A stretch of 8,634 nucleotides of DNA from an uncultured Clostridiaceae bacterium (GCA_958441075.1 CAUCBQ010000088.1:1-8634), one strand, 5' to 3'. Shown: positions 1 through 6,431, numbered from the stretch's first letter. Notes: a model not told the origin generated them from the sequence alone. Numbers and translations are program-made.

Positions 1-260
1 TCCTCTACCTGGTCTGCCGCCTGCTCATAGGCTGCTTTTAAGGCGTCCCTGTCCTTTGTCATGGGAACGGAAAGAGCAAGGCACTCCTTCCTGTCCAGTT
101 CCGGCAAAAGCCCCCTGGCAATCCGGTAGCTTACTGCCTGATCCCTTGTCCGGGCCGGAACAGCCAATACCGGGCATTTTTTTATGGTATCTGCCGCAAG
201 AAAGGTCATAAGCCTTGGATCTCCCGGTCCTACGCCTACTCCGTATAAAACTCCGCACAT
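1..260 (-). CDS. cbiL: Precorrin-2/cobalt-factor II C20-methyltransferase, 5' part (runs off left edge)
   Basis: This enzyme transfers a methyl group from S-adenosylmethionine to C-20 of precorrin-2 or cobalt-sirohydrochlorin, a cytosolic step in building the corrin ring of vitamin B12. Eighty-six codons are visible and the C-terminal part lies beyond the window. The N-terminus reads MCGVLYGVGVGPGDPRLMT; the GVGVGPGDP stretch is the SAM-binding loop typical of CobI/CbiL, followed by a helix (LAADTIKKCPVLAVPAR) that also fits the family. ATG at 260 is the only reasonable start, since an in-frame TGA lies 9 bases before it. A GAGAAAGG sequence sits about 14 bases upstream, a rather long spacing. 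The gene follows the hydrogenase-operon terminator and may have its own promoter within that terminator's T-run. Its leader is too short for a cobalamin riboswitch. Other cobalamin genes probably continue to the left, but none is visible. Confidence 0.9.
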   Translation of the reverse strand, partial: MCGVLYGVGVGPGDPRLMTFLAADTIKKCPVLAVPARTRDQAVSYRIARGLLPELDRKECLALSVPMTKDRDALKAAYEQAADQVE

Positions 261-285
261 AAATAATCATTCTGCCTTTCTCTCA

Positions 286-312
286 TTTTTATTCTTCCAA
301 ATTAAATGTCAA
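286..312 (-). promoter_or_regulatory. Possible promoter for cbiL
   Basis: On the minus strand a perfect -35 box TTGACA (312-307) is followed 15 bases later by TAAAAA (291-286), which matches only 4 of 6 bases of TATAAT. The -35 box lies in the T-run of the upstream terminator, so termination and initiation signals are stacked. The spacing is short and the -10 box poor, so confidence is low. Confidence 0.35.
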
Positions 313-343
313 AATCCGGGAAGCATATCCGCCTCCCGGATTT
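312..343 (-). terminator. Rho-independent terminator of the hydrogenase operon
   Basis: Four bases after the hydrogenase stop codon, the minus strand carries a perfect 10-bp stem, AAATCCGGGA paired with TCCCGGATTT, around a 12-base loop. It runs into TTTTGACATTT. Stem, position and following T-run are those of an intrinsic terminator. The short A/T flanks on both sides could let it work weakly in the other direction too. Confidence 0.85.
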
Positions 344-347
344 CTTT

Positions 348-1799
348 TTAATGTCTGTGCATAGAGAACTGATCCATGGGGTATTTCTTCAGATTCTCCA
401 GAATCTTTCTGTCATCTGCCTCACCGATGAGCTGGTCTCTGGCTTTCTTTGCCTCAGTCTCACCCTTATGCTTGCTGGGACCGCCCACGCAGCCGCCGGC
501 GCAGACCATACCTTCTACAAAGTCCTCAGGCAGACGGCCTACCTTCATGAGAAGGAGGGCCTTCTTACACTCGGCTCCGCCGTTGCAGCGCAGTACCTTT
601 GCGTCAAAATTCTCATCCCGCTCCTTCATGCACTCCACAACAGCTGCCGTTACGCCGCCGCCGTTTCCAAAGCGTTTTCCAAATACAGAACCTTCCTGAT
701 ACTCATTCGTTGCAGGCTGCAGCTCTACTCCCTTTGCGCGCATCATGGCACGGATCTCGCCAAAGGTCATAACATAGTCTGCATTTCCCTCAATATTCAG
801 ATCCAGGCTTTCGCTCTTTTTAGCGATACACGGACCAATAAATACGGTTACAACGTCATGATCCTGGCTCTTTAACATTCTGGATACAGCACACATAGGA
901 GATACTGTGGTAGACATATTGTCAAGGAGCATTGGGAAGTGCTGCTTAATCATGTTCACAAAGGCAGGACAGCAGGAGGTAGTCATCTTCTTGCCCTCCT
1001 TGTAGGCCTCTGCCCACTCCTCTGCCTCATAAGCGGCTGTCATATCTCCGCCCAGAGCCACCTCAATCATATCTGCAAAGCCAGCCTGCTTTAAAGCCAC
1101 ACGCCAGCTCTCCATGGTAATATCCGGTCCGAACTGCCCCTCTGTAGCAGGAGCAACCATGGCAACAACCTTCTTGCCTGCCTTGATTAAGCGGATCACA
1201 TCTACCATAAAGGTCTTGGAACCAATAGCGCCAAAGGGACAGCTGTGGATGCAGGCGCCGCACTGAATACACTTCTTTTCATCAATCACACAAATACCAT
1301 GCTCGTCATATGTAATAGCGTCTACCGGACAGACCTTCTTGCAGGGACGCTCCAGATGGGCAATGGCATTGTACGGACATGCCTGGGCACACTTTCCGCA
1401 CTCCTTACACTTATTAGGATCAATGTATGCATGGTCATGGCCCATAGTGATAGCTCCGAAATTACAGGAGTTCTGGCAGGCTTTCCCCATACACTTGCGG
1501 CAGTTGTCTGTAACGATGTAGGACGCAATGGGACACTCCTCACAGGCAGCGTTAATAACCTGAACTACATTGGAGCTTTCTCTTCCCGCAGGGCACTTTC
1601 CCTCTGCCAGGCGGACTCTCTGTTTAATGATCTCGCGCTCCTTGTAAATACAGCAGCGGTAGCTGGCCTGAGGGCCGGGGATCATGTCATACGGGATTTC
1701 ATCTCTTTTTTCTTCCAGAGTTCCCTCCCATGCGGCTTTGGCGACCTCATAAAGTACGTCATGTTTCAGGCGCAGGATCGTTGCATCATTTGTTACCAT
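348..1799 (-). CDS. Group B monomeric [FeFe]-hydrogenase
   Basis: This is a cytosolic iron-iron hydrogenase of 483 residues that interconverts protons and H2, presumably with ferredoxin as partner. Residues 100-187 hold clustered cysteines for ferredoxin-type [4Fe-4S] centres, with CKECGKCAQAC at 131-141 and CIQCGACIHSC at 177-187. The H-cluster motifs follow in order. L1 is TSCCPAF (Cys276 proton-relay position, Cys277 ligand), L2 is GPCIAKKSE (Cys324) and L3 is VCAGGCVGGP (Cys433, Cys437). All four H-cluster ligands are therefore present. L1 ends AF rather than the GW of classical group A enzymes, and L3 reads CAGGC rather than CPGGC; together with the N-terminal layout this points to group B. 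GGAGG lies 9 bases before ATG 1799. It is the last gene of the operon, after a 95-base gap with hairpins, and a terminator follows. No maturation genes (hydE, hydF, hydG) are in the window. Placement in group B is from motif reading, not a tree. Confidence 0.9.
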   Translation of the reverse strand: MVTNDATILRLKHDVLYEVAKAAWEGTLEEKRDEIPYDMIPGPQASYRCCIYKEREIIKQRVRLAEGKCPAGRESSNVVQVINAACEECPIASYIVTDNCRKCMGKACQNSCNFGAITMGHDHAYIDPNKCKECGKCAQACPYNAIAHLERPCKKVCPVDAITYDEHGICVIDEKKCIQCGACIHSCPFGAIGSKTFMVDVIRLIKAGKKVVAMVAPATEGQFGPDITMESWRVALKQAGFADMIEVALGGDMTAAYEAEEWAEAYKEGKKMTTSCCPAFVNMIKQHFPMLLDNMSTTVSPMCAVSRMLKSQDHDVVTVFIGPCIAKKSESLDLNIEGNADYVMTFGEIRAMMRAKGVELQPATNEYQEGSVFGKRFGNGGGVTAAVVECMKERDENFDAKVLRCNGGAECKKALLLMKVGRLPEDFVEGMVCAGGCVGGPSKHKGETEAKKARDQLIGEADDRKILENLKKYPMDQFSMHRH

Positions 1800-1823
1800 T
1801 CTTCATTTCCTCCATTCATAATC

Positions 1824-1847
1824 CCGGACCTTTATTATAAGGCCCGG
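1824..1847 (-). other. Intercistronic RNA hairpin before the group B hydrogenase
   Basis: In the minus-strand transcript CCGGGCCUU pairs with AAGGUCCGG around an AUAAUA loop, giving nine pairs including one G-U wobble. On the opposite strand the same position would be an A-C mismatch, so the fold suits the operon's own RNA. No T-run follows; the ribosome binding site (1809-1813) lies 10 bases downstream. It may be an RNA processing or stabilising element rather than a terminator. Confidence 0.5.
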
Positions 1848-1864
1848 ACAGCAAAATATATATC

Positions 1865-1893
1865 TTGGAAGGCCCATAGCGGCCCTTTGCCAA
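1865..1893 (-). other. Imperfect hairpin after the phosphatase gene, possible attenuator
   Basis: One base after the phosphatase stop codon the minus strand can pair TTGG, AAGG and CC with GG, CCTT and CCAA around GCTAT, with small internal mismatches. An AT-rich run, GATATATATTTT, follows. It could end part of the transcripts before the last gene. Stem imperfections keep confidence modest. Confidence 0.4.
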
Positions 1894-1894
1894 C

Positions 1895-3073
1895 TTAATA
1901 ATAGGTAATCGTTACCTTTTTTCCCATATCCTCAATCAGATGGCGCAGCTGCTCCACCAGATTCTGGCGGATTCCCAGATCAAAGGGCAGTCCCGGATTC
2001 TGATAGGCGCTGTTAATGGCCTTTCCTACATACAGATGGACCTCTGTACAGTCCTCAATCAGGATTTTTGCCACCATAGAGCCGCCGTTGGGCTTATCCA
2101 GCTCCTCAAAAAAGTCCTCAGAAACCGTTTCATTCTTTACATACCGCCGGAGAAGCTGAAGCACACGGTTTAAGGTAAGGACTCCCTCCGTCACCAGATC
2201 CACCCCGTCCATATAGGCAATAGGGGGAATCTCCGGGTCCACATAGTCCAGAGATACATCCAGCTTCCGGTTCAGCACCCGTGACACAATGGTAGCGCTG
2301 GTGCCTCCGCATACAATGGTTGCAGCATCGGGATCAGACATAAAATCCTGCACCATAGCCGTATCATCTTCGGGATTTCTGGCCGGACCGGTCATCAGAT
2401 GAACCGGTTTGCTCTTAATGATACGCATACAGGCCACTGTGGTATCGTCTCCCGGATGGAACTGGTACAGCTCGTCGCAGGCGCGGCTGATGGACGCAGC
2501 CAGACGCATGGCGGAAACTGTGATCTGATACTGGCGCACCGCATAGTCCGCAATATCCTTCCACAGCCAGCCAAAATTCAGAAGATCGCCCACTCCTGCA
2601 TGGATGGTACCGTCGCTCATAAGGATCAGGGCGTCTCCCTTTTGCACCTTAAAACGGTATTCATTGATCCTTTTTCCCTGGATCACACGGATATTTTGGG
2701 GAATTTCCATCAGCTTCCCGTCCCGGATAAAAATACAGCCCGGATTATCATACTCCACCAGATAGGCGTCCCCATTGTGGTAAACCTGTAAAATACTGAA
2801 GGTAGAGTAAGCCACCTGACGAACCTGACAGATCGGGAGGGTTTCGCTGATGGTGTCCACACACTCCTCCAGCGTGGCTCCATTTAAAAACATGGTTCCC
2901 AAAATCTTTGAAGTAAGAGTGGATAAAATATTTGCCTTAACCCCGCTTCCCATGCCGTCGGCCAGAATCATAATATTGGAATCCTCTGTCTGAAGGATTT
3001 CTACCTTGTCGCCGCAGAGAATCTCACTGTACTTATTCAGGCTTTTATAAGCAACATCTACGGTTATCTCCAT
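1895..3073 (-). CDS. SpoIIE-family PP2C-type serine/threonine phosphatase with unassigned C-terminal domain
   Basis: This 392-residue cytosolic protein belongs to the SpoIIE/PP2C metal-dependent phosphatases, which usually dephosphorylate a small partner protein. Residues 1-218 form the phosphatase domain. The acidic metal-binding motifs are visible: ADGMGSG (Asp39), MSDGTIHAG (Asp154) and GDDTT (Asp209-Asp210). Unlike true SpoIIE it has no membrane segments. Residues 221-392 form a second domain that I do not recognise, with the conspicuous stretches ATIVCGGTSATIVSRVL and AYMDGVDLVTEGVLTL. The start ATG 3073 is fixed by an AGGAGGT site 5 bases upstream that is built from the last codons (AGG AGG TAG) of the preceding hydrogenase gene. 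Only three bases separate the two genes, so they are probably translated in step. Its place next to a PAS-containing hydrogenase matches the phosphatase-linked (C3) sensory hydrogenases, with the phosphatase as likely output. Its target is not in this window. Confidence 0.88.
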   Translation of the reverse strand: MEITVDVAYKSLNKYSEILCGDKVEILQTEDSNIMILADGMGSGVKANILSTLTSKILGTMFLNGATLEECVDTISETLPICQVRQVAYSTFSILQVYHNGDAYLVEYDNPGCIFIRDGKLMEIPQNIRVIQGKRINEYRFKVQKGDALILMSDGTIHAGVGDLLNFGWLWKDIADYAVRQYQITVSAMRLAASISRACDELYQFHPGDDTTVACMRIIKSKPVHLMTGPARNPEDDTAMVQDFMSDPDAATIVCGGTSATIVSRVLNRKLDVSLDYVDPEIPPIAYMDGVDLVTEGVLTLNRVLQLLRRYVKNETVSEDFFEELDKPNGGSMVAKILIEDCTEVHLYVGKAINSAYQNPGLPFDLGIRQNLVEQLRHLIEDMGKKVTITYY

Positions 3074-3076
3074 ATC

Positions 3077-5065
3077 CTACCTCCTGTATCCCGGAGGCTT
3101 GGATTTAATGCTCCCCAGATGGACATAGCCCGCCTGTTTTTGGGGCGTCCGGTTTCCGTCAGACACCGGTGCTCCCGTCAGGCTCTCCGGCTCCTTTGCC
3201 GGTCCGTCCTGTGCTCCCCCGGTTCTGGGAACACCTCCTCCCAGAGAATCCCTGGTCATTACGCCGCTCAACGGAACGGCTCCGCTTCCCATATGAATCT
3301 TCCCCTCCGGCTGTGTCAGCTCATCCTCCTCTCTGAGAGCTGAATCATCTAACAGAGAGTGGCACAGCTTGCTTAAGGTGGTTTTCGTTTCTGCCGTAGT
3401 TTCTCCCAAAAGGCCCGCTATCTCCTGAGCCACCATCATCTGCTTATGGATTACCTTCTGGGCCAGGTCAATGGTCTCCAGCTTCTTTTCATAGTCCTCC
3501 TGAGCCTGCTCCTCCTCACGGGTTATATCAATGAATGTGGCAAGAACCGCATTTTCCTTTTCTATATATACAATGTTTTGAAGGGTAGACATATGGTATT
3601 CCGGATAGCTGACCCGCTTTCCGTGTATATTCTGATGGGTATCAAATACCCACTGGAAATCTGCCGGATCAATAAATTCATACAGATACATATCCAGTGC
3701 TTCTGAACGTGTCTTGCCGAAATATTTTTCCCCTACGTCAGAGTACTCTAAAATCCGCATATCAGGTCCCACAATCAGCACAATATTGGGTGAGGTTTCC
3801 ATTACCAGATTGGACATGGACTCCGCCTTCTCATGCATATAGGGAATACACATGGAAACCTCTGCCTTATTCTGGAATACGGCAATGGCCTTTTCTCTGC
3901 AGGTAGGATAACCGCAGGCTCCGCAGTTTAATTCATCCTCAGGCTTAAATTTATTGGTCATGCGCAGAATCTGGCGAATCTGCTCCTCTGTTGGCATGGG
4001 GTCCTTTGGAGAACGGTCCAAAAATTCTTTTTTAAAGGAAATAACCTGCGCCGCGTGCTCCATCTGGGAACGGTCTGCAGGCTCTCTGCGGATGGTTTCC
4101 TCCATATCCAGTTTCACCTTAAAACGGGATATAAATTCCTCATCATCTACTGTAGGGCCCTTAATACAGCCTCCGGCGCACATATTCATCTCAATAAAGC
4201 AGCCCCTGATCTCTCCCCTTGCCATGCTTTTGCACAGGTCAATACAGTTTGATTCTCCGTGGACATAAAACTTGCGGTAGCCGTCCCCTCTGCCTTCCTC
4301 AGTAGCCAAAACTGAATTTACCACTCCGTTGGTAACAGGATACAGACGGTTTACCTTGGGATCAAAGGCAGTAAAGGGCATGTCCTCACAGTCTTCAATG
4401 GAAATTTCTTCCTGTTCCAGCCATTTTTTCATATCCCGGAAATTCAAAACCGCATCAATACAGCTGTCATGGCGCGGGTCTTTTGCCTCCTTCTTTTTGG
4501 CAATACACGGCCCCAGAAAGATAACCTTCACCTCTCGGCCCAACTCTTCCTTTAAAATACGTCCGTGGGCGATCATGGGCGACACCACCGGCGCAAGGTA
4601 TTTTACCAGCTCCGGGTAATAAATCTCAATCAAATCATTAACGCTGGGGCAGCAGGTGGTGATAATATTTTCCATCTGATGCTCCTTAAGCAGTCTGGCA
4701 TACTCCGCTGTAACATAGGCGGCTCCCTCTGAGGTTTCCCTCACATCCTCAAAGCCCAGACGGATTAAGGCTGCGCGGACCTGGCCGATTGTCTTGTATT
4801 TTAACAGCCCCATATAAGAGGGTGCAATGGAAACAACCACCCGTTCTCCAGCCTCTATCCAGCCCTTCACCAGATCCAGATCACTGCGCAGGGTCTTTGC
4901 CGACTGAGGGCAGATTTTCAGGCAGTGGCCGCAGAGAATACATTTATCGGGCATAATCACTGCCCTGCCGTCCTTGACCTGTATCGCCTTTACCTCACAG
5001 TAGCGGACGCACTTATAGCAATGCTTACATTTCGTGGCCTTGAAATCAATGATTTCCATGCCCAT
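3077..5065 (-). CDS. Sensory-type (group C, phosphatase-linked) [FeFe]-hydrogenase with PAS domain
   Basis: This 662-residue protein probably senses H2 or redox state rather than making H2 in bulk. Numbering from ATG 5065, residues 13-52 hold two [4Fe-4S] motifs (CKHCYKCVRYC and CILCGHCLKIC). The H-cluster domain has TTCCPS (Cys138, Cys139), GPCIAKKKE (Cys187) and MCAGGC (Cys296, Cys300), so all H-cluster ligands are kept. A further Fe-S motif, CGACGYPTC plus a later Cys (381, 384, 389, 406), precedes a PAS domain at about 418-513. Next come a helical, coiled-coil-like stretch (about 515-570) and a Pro/Gly-rich tail of some 90 residues. The start is uncertain: GTG 5071 lies only 3 bases after GGGAG, ATG 5065 lies 9 bases after it, and ATG 5059 is also possible; I prefer 5065. 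The gene begins 2 bases after the ferredoxin stop and ends 3 bases before the phosphatase. The tandem layout supports a signalling unit. The sensed signal is inferred. Confidence 0.88.
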   Translation of the reverse strand: MGMEIIDFKATKCKHCYKCVRYCEVKAIQVKDGRAVIMPDKCILCGHCLKICPQSAKTLRSDLDLVKGWIEAGERVVVSIAPSYMGLLKYKTIGQVRAALIRLGFEDVRETSEGAAYVTAEYARLLKEHQMENIITTCCPSVNDLIEIYYPELVKYLAPVVSPMIAHGRILKEELGREVKVIFLGPCIAKKKEAKDPRHDSCIDAVLNFRDMKKWLEQEEISIEDCEDMPFTAFDPKVNRLYPVTNGVVNSVLATEEGRGDGYRKFYVHGESNCIDLCKSMARGEIRGCFIEMNMCAGGCIKGPTVDDEEFISRFKVKLDMEETIRREPADRSQMEHAAQVISFKKEFLDRSPKDPMPTEEQIRQILRMTNKFKPEDELNCGACGYPTCREKAIAVFQNKAEVSMCIPYMHEKAESMSNLVMETSPNIVLIVGPDMRILEYSDVGEKYFGKTRSEALDMYLYEFIDPADFQWVFDTHQNIHGKRVSYPEYHMSTLQNIVYIEKENAVLATFIDITREEEQAQEDYEKKLETIDLAQKVIHKQMMVAQEIAGLLGETTAETKTTLSKLCHSLLDDSALREEDELTQPEGKIHMGSGAVPLSGVMTRDSLGGGVPRTGGAQDGPAKEPESLTGAPVSDGNRTPQKQAGYVHLGSIKSKPPGYRR

Positions 5066-5067
5066 AA

Positions 5068-5307
5068 TCACAGTCTCCCTTTGATCTCGTTTTCAAAAAA
5101 CGCTTCTGTATCCTCCGGCTTCAATGAATATAACTCTCCGTCCACGGTAACGCATACTCCGTGGTCGCAGTTTCCGGAGCAGAAAGCTCCGTTTAAATCA
5201 ACCTGATTTGACAGGCCATTTTCATTTACAAGCTTCTGAAGCTTCTCAATGATCTCCCTTGATCCCTTTAAATGACATGCACTTCCAATACATATTGTTA
5301 CTTTCAT
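5068..5307 (-). CDS. Small thioredoxin-like [2Fe-2S] ferredoxin
   Basis: This 79-residue protein matches the thioredoxin-fold [2Fe-2S] ferredoxin unit found at the C-terminus of NuoE/HydC-type subunits, here as a free-standing protein. The four cluster ligands are visible as Cys6-x4-Cys11 (CIGSAC) and Cys43-x3-Cys47 (CSGNC); an extra Cys52 lies nearby. It likely carries electrons to or from the hydrogenases encoded after it. GGAGGG lies about 6 bases before ATG 5307. A GTG at 5313 is in frame but sits directly against the GGAGG, so it is an unlikely start. The gene is first in the operon, downstream of a good promoter, and its stop lies 2 bases before the preferred start of the sensory hydrogenase. 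No NuoF-like flavin subunit is present, so this is not an electron-bifurcating trimer. The exact redox partner is inferred. Confidence 0.85.
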   Translation of the reverse strand: MKVTICIGSACHLKGSREIIEKLQKLVNENGLSNQVDLNGAFCSGNCDHGVCVTVDGELYSLKPEDTEAFFENEIKGRL

Positions 5308-5342
5308 CTTCACTTCACCCTCCGTTGTTCGTTTAACTCTGT

Positions 5343-5368
5343 CTGTACTTTATTCGCACTTTGTACAG
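5343..5368 (-). repeat. Inverted repeat in the hydrogenase-operon leader
   Basis: CTGTAC and GTACAG form perfect 6-bp arms separated by 14 bases. They lie about 15 to 40 bases after the predicted transcription start, before the ribosome binding site. It could be a protein-binding dyad or a small leader hairpin. It overlaps one arm of the longer 9-bp repeat (5356-5364). Confidence 0.4.
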
Positions 5369-5444
5369 GGATTTCCCCACAGGTAAGTCTATTATCTCAT
5401 ATTGTCATATTTTTATCAATAATATTTCTGCAAAAACAAAGTGC
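5356..5444. repeat. 9-bp inverted repeat flanking the hydrogenase promoter
   Basis: GCACTTTGT at 5356-5364 and its exact reverse complement ACAAAGTGC at 5436-5444 stand 71 bases apart and bracket the whole hydrogenase promoter. The second arm also lies in the -35 region of the divergent patatin gene. This could be a pair of operator sites for one regulator acting on both genes. The 8-base core ACAAAGTG occurs again in two other intergenic stretches (6811-6818 and, inverted, 8156-8163). No known regulator's site is recognised. Confidence 0.4.
5391..5419 (-). promoter_or_regulatory. Sigma-A-type promoter of the hydrogenase operon
   Basis: On the minus strand TTGATA (5419-5414) is followed after exactly 17 bases by GATAAT (5396-5391). 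Each box matches the sigma-A consensus at 5 of 6 positions. Transcription would start near 5384, giving a leader of roughly 77 bases before the ferredoxin ATG at 5307. Confidence 0.7.
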
Positions 5445-5461
5445 TTTAAAAAAGAAAAATG

Positions 5462-5470
5462 TGGTATACT
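5462..5470 (+). promoter_or_regulatory. Extended -10 promoter for the patatin gene
   Basis: TGGTATACT is a TATACT -10 box with an upstream TG (extended -10). The -35 region (about 5442-5447, TGCTTT) is poor and overlaps an arm of the 9-bp inverted repeat. Transcription would start near 5477, about 67 bases before the gene. Confidence 0.5.
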
Positions 5471-5543
5471 TGGGGTGATTTCAGAATATATGCCCCCGGA
5501 GGCAGAATTATCCTGATAAAGATAAAAGGGAGGAACCGACGAA

Positions 5544-6401
5544 ATGGAGCAAAAAACAGGACTTGTACTGGAAGGCGGAGGAATGCGCGGAATCTATACA
5601 GCCGGTGTGCTGGATCTTTTTATGGATCAGGGCGTGACATTTGACGGCGTCATCGGAGTATCTGCCGGGGCGATTCACGGCTGCAGCTTTCTTTCAGGCC
5701 AGCGCGGAAGAAATATCCGATATTATAAAAAATACTGCAGGGACTGGCGTTTTATGAGCCTTAGAAACCTTCTTTTTACAGGTGATATTGCCGGGGAGAA
5801 ATTCTGCTACCACACTCTTCCGGAAAAGCTTGATCCCTATGATTATAAAGCCTTTGACAATAATCCTGCCTCATTTTATGTGGGCTGCAGCAATGTAGAA
5901 ACAGGAAAGCCGGAATATCTGCATCTGACAGATATGAAACGGCAGATTGACTATCTCCGGGCATCCGCCTCCCTGCCTCTGGTGTCAAAAATCGTGAATA
6001 CCGGTGGAAAAAAGCTGTTGGACGGCGGCTGCACAGACAGTATCCCTGTAAAAGCATTTATGGAAATGGGATATGAACGGAACGTAGTGGTTCTTACCAG
6101 GCACAGGGGCTATCGAAAAGAGGCTGAGGGAACAAAGCTTACCGAACTGTGCTACCGCCATTATCCTGCTTTTGTAAAAGCCGTTAAAGAACGGCCGTCC
6201 GTATACAACCAGACTCTGGACGATATTGAAGCTCTGGAAAAAAACGGTCAGGCCTTTGTAATCCGTCCCAGCAAACCTCTTACCATCGGACGGATGGAAA
6301 AGGACCCCCAAAAGCTGCAGCTTGTATATGAACTGGGCTATCAGGACGCCGCCCGCTGCCTGTTAGGCCTTTTATCCTGGAAGAAGGGGCCGGTCAGATG
6401 A
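5544..6401 (+). CDS. Patatin-like phospholipase / acyl hydrolase
   Basis: This 285-residue protein belongs to the patatin family of lipid acyl hydrolases, which use a Ser-Asp dyad to cleave fatty acids from phospholipids or related esters. The oxyanion-hole loop EGGGMRG is at residues 10-16. The nucleophile motif GVSAG places Ser40, the conserved ASASLP stretch lies at 140-145, and LDGG supplies the catalytic Asp160. All catalytic parts are thus intact. There is no signal peptide, so it should act inside the cell or on the inner membrane face. The last 100 or so residues (YRHYPAFVKAVKERP onward) resemble the C-terminal region of bacterial patatin proteins of the YjjU kind. GGGAGG lies 10 bases before ATG 5544. 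It is divergent from the hydrogenase operon and appears to be a single-gene unit. The true substrate cannot be told from the sequence. Confidence 0.9.
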   Translation: MEQKTGLVLEGGGMRGIYTAGVLDLFMDQGVTFDGVIGVSAGAIHGCSFLSGQRGRNIRYYKKYCRDWRFMSLRNLLFTGDIAGEKFCYHTLPEKLDPYDYKAFDNNPASFYVGCSNVETGKPEYLHLTDMKRQIDYLRASASLPLVSKIVNTGGKKLLDGGCTDSIPVKAFMEMGYERNVVVLTRHRGYRKEAEGTKLTELCYRHYPAFVKAVKERPSVYNQTLDDIEALEKNGQAFVIRPSKPLTIGRMEKDPQKLQLVYELGYQDAARCLLGLLSWKKGPVR

Positions 6402-6412
6402 CCGGCCCCTTC
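6383..6412. terminator. Perfect 14-bp inverted repeat at the patatin stop, likely two-way terminator
   Basis: GAAGGGGCCGGTCA and its exact reverse complement are separated by only two bases; the patatin stop codon (6399-6401) lies in the second arm. The gene on the other strand ends at 6443, so the hairpin lies between convergent genes. Neither side has a clean T-run, so efficiency is uncertain, but the GC-rich stem is very stable. Confidence 0.6.
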
Positions 6413-6417
6413 CTGGG

Positions 6418-6431
6418 TTTAAGCGCTTACA
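6418..6431. promoter_or_regulatory. Sequence resembling a CcpA cre site
   Basis: TTTAAGCGCTTACA contains the perfect palindrome TAAGCGCTTA and matches the cre consensus TGWAARCGYTWNCA at 13 of 14 positions on either strand. It lies between the 3' ends of two convergent genes, where a repressor would not normally act on initiation. It may be chance. Confidence 0.25.

Noticed and set aside
25..270. Minus-strand open frame of 81 codons at the left edge
   Set aside because: It is in a different frame from the clear CbiL translation that covers the same bases, and its product is Arg/Ser/Gly-rich with no family likeness.
261..311. Cobalamin riboswitch before cbiL
   Set aside because: The leader between the terminator and the ATG is about 50 bases, far too short, and has no B12-box-like sequence.
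306..1898. Plus-strand open frames of up to 217 codons opposite the group B hydrogenase
   Set aside because: They are antisense to a well-supported hydrogenase with all motifs in place, lack convincing ribosome binding sites and cross its terminator.
5068..5307. Possible start of an electron-bifurcating hydrogenase trimer
   Set aside because: The ferredoxin resembles the NuoE/HydC C-terminal part, but no NuoF-like flavin/NAD subunit or group A3 large subunit is present.
5326..5340. Rex-like site upstream of the ferredoxin (TTGTTCGTTTAAC)
   Set aside because: Only half of the TTGTTAA-N4-TTAACAA palindrome is recognisable and its spacing is wrong.
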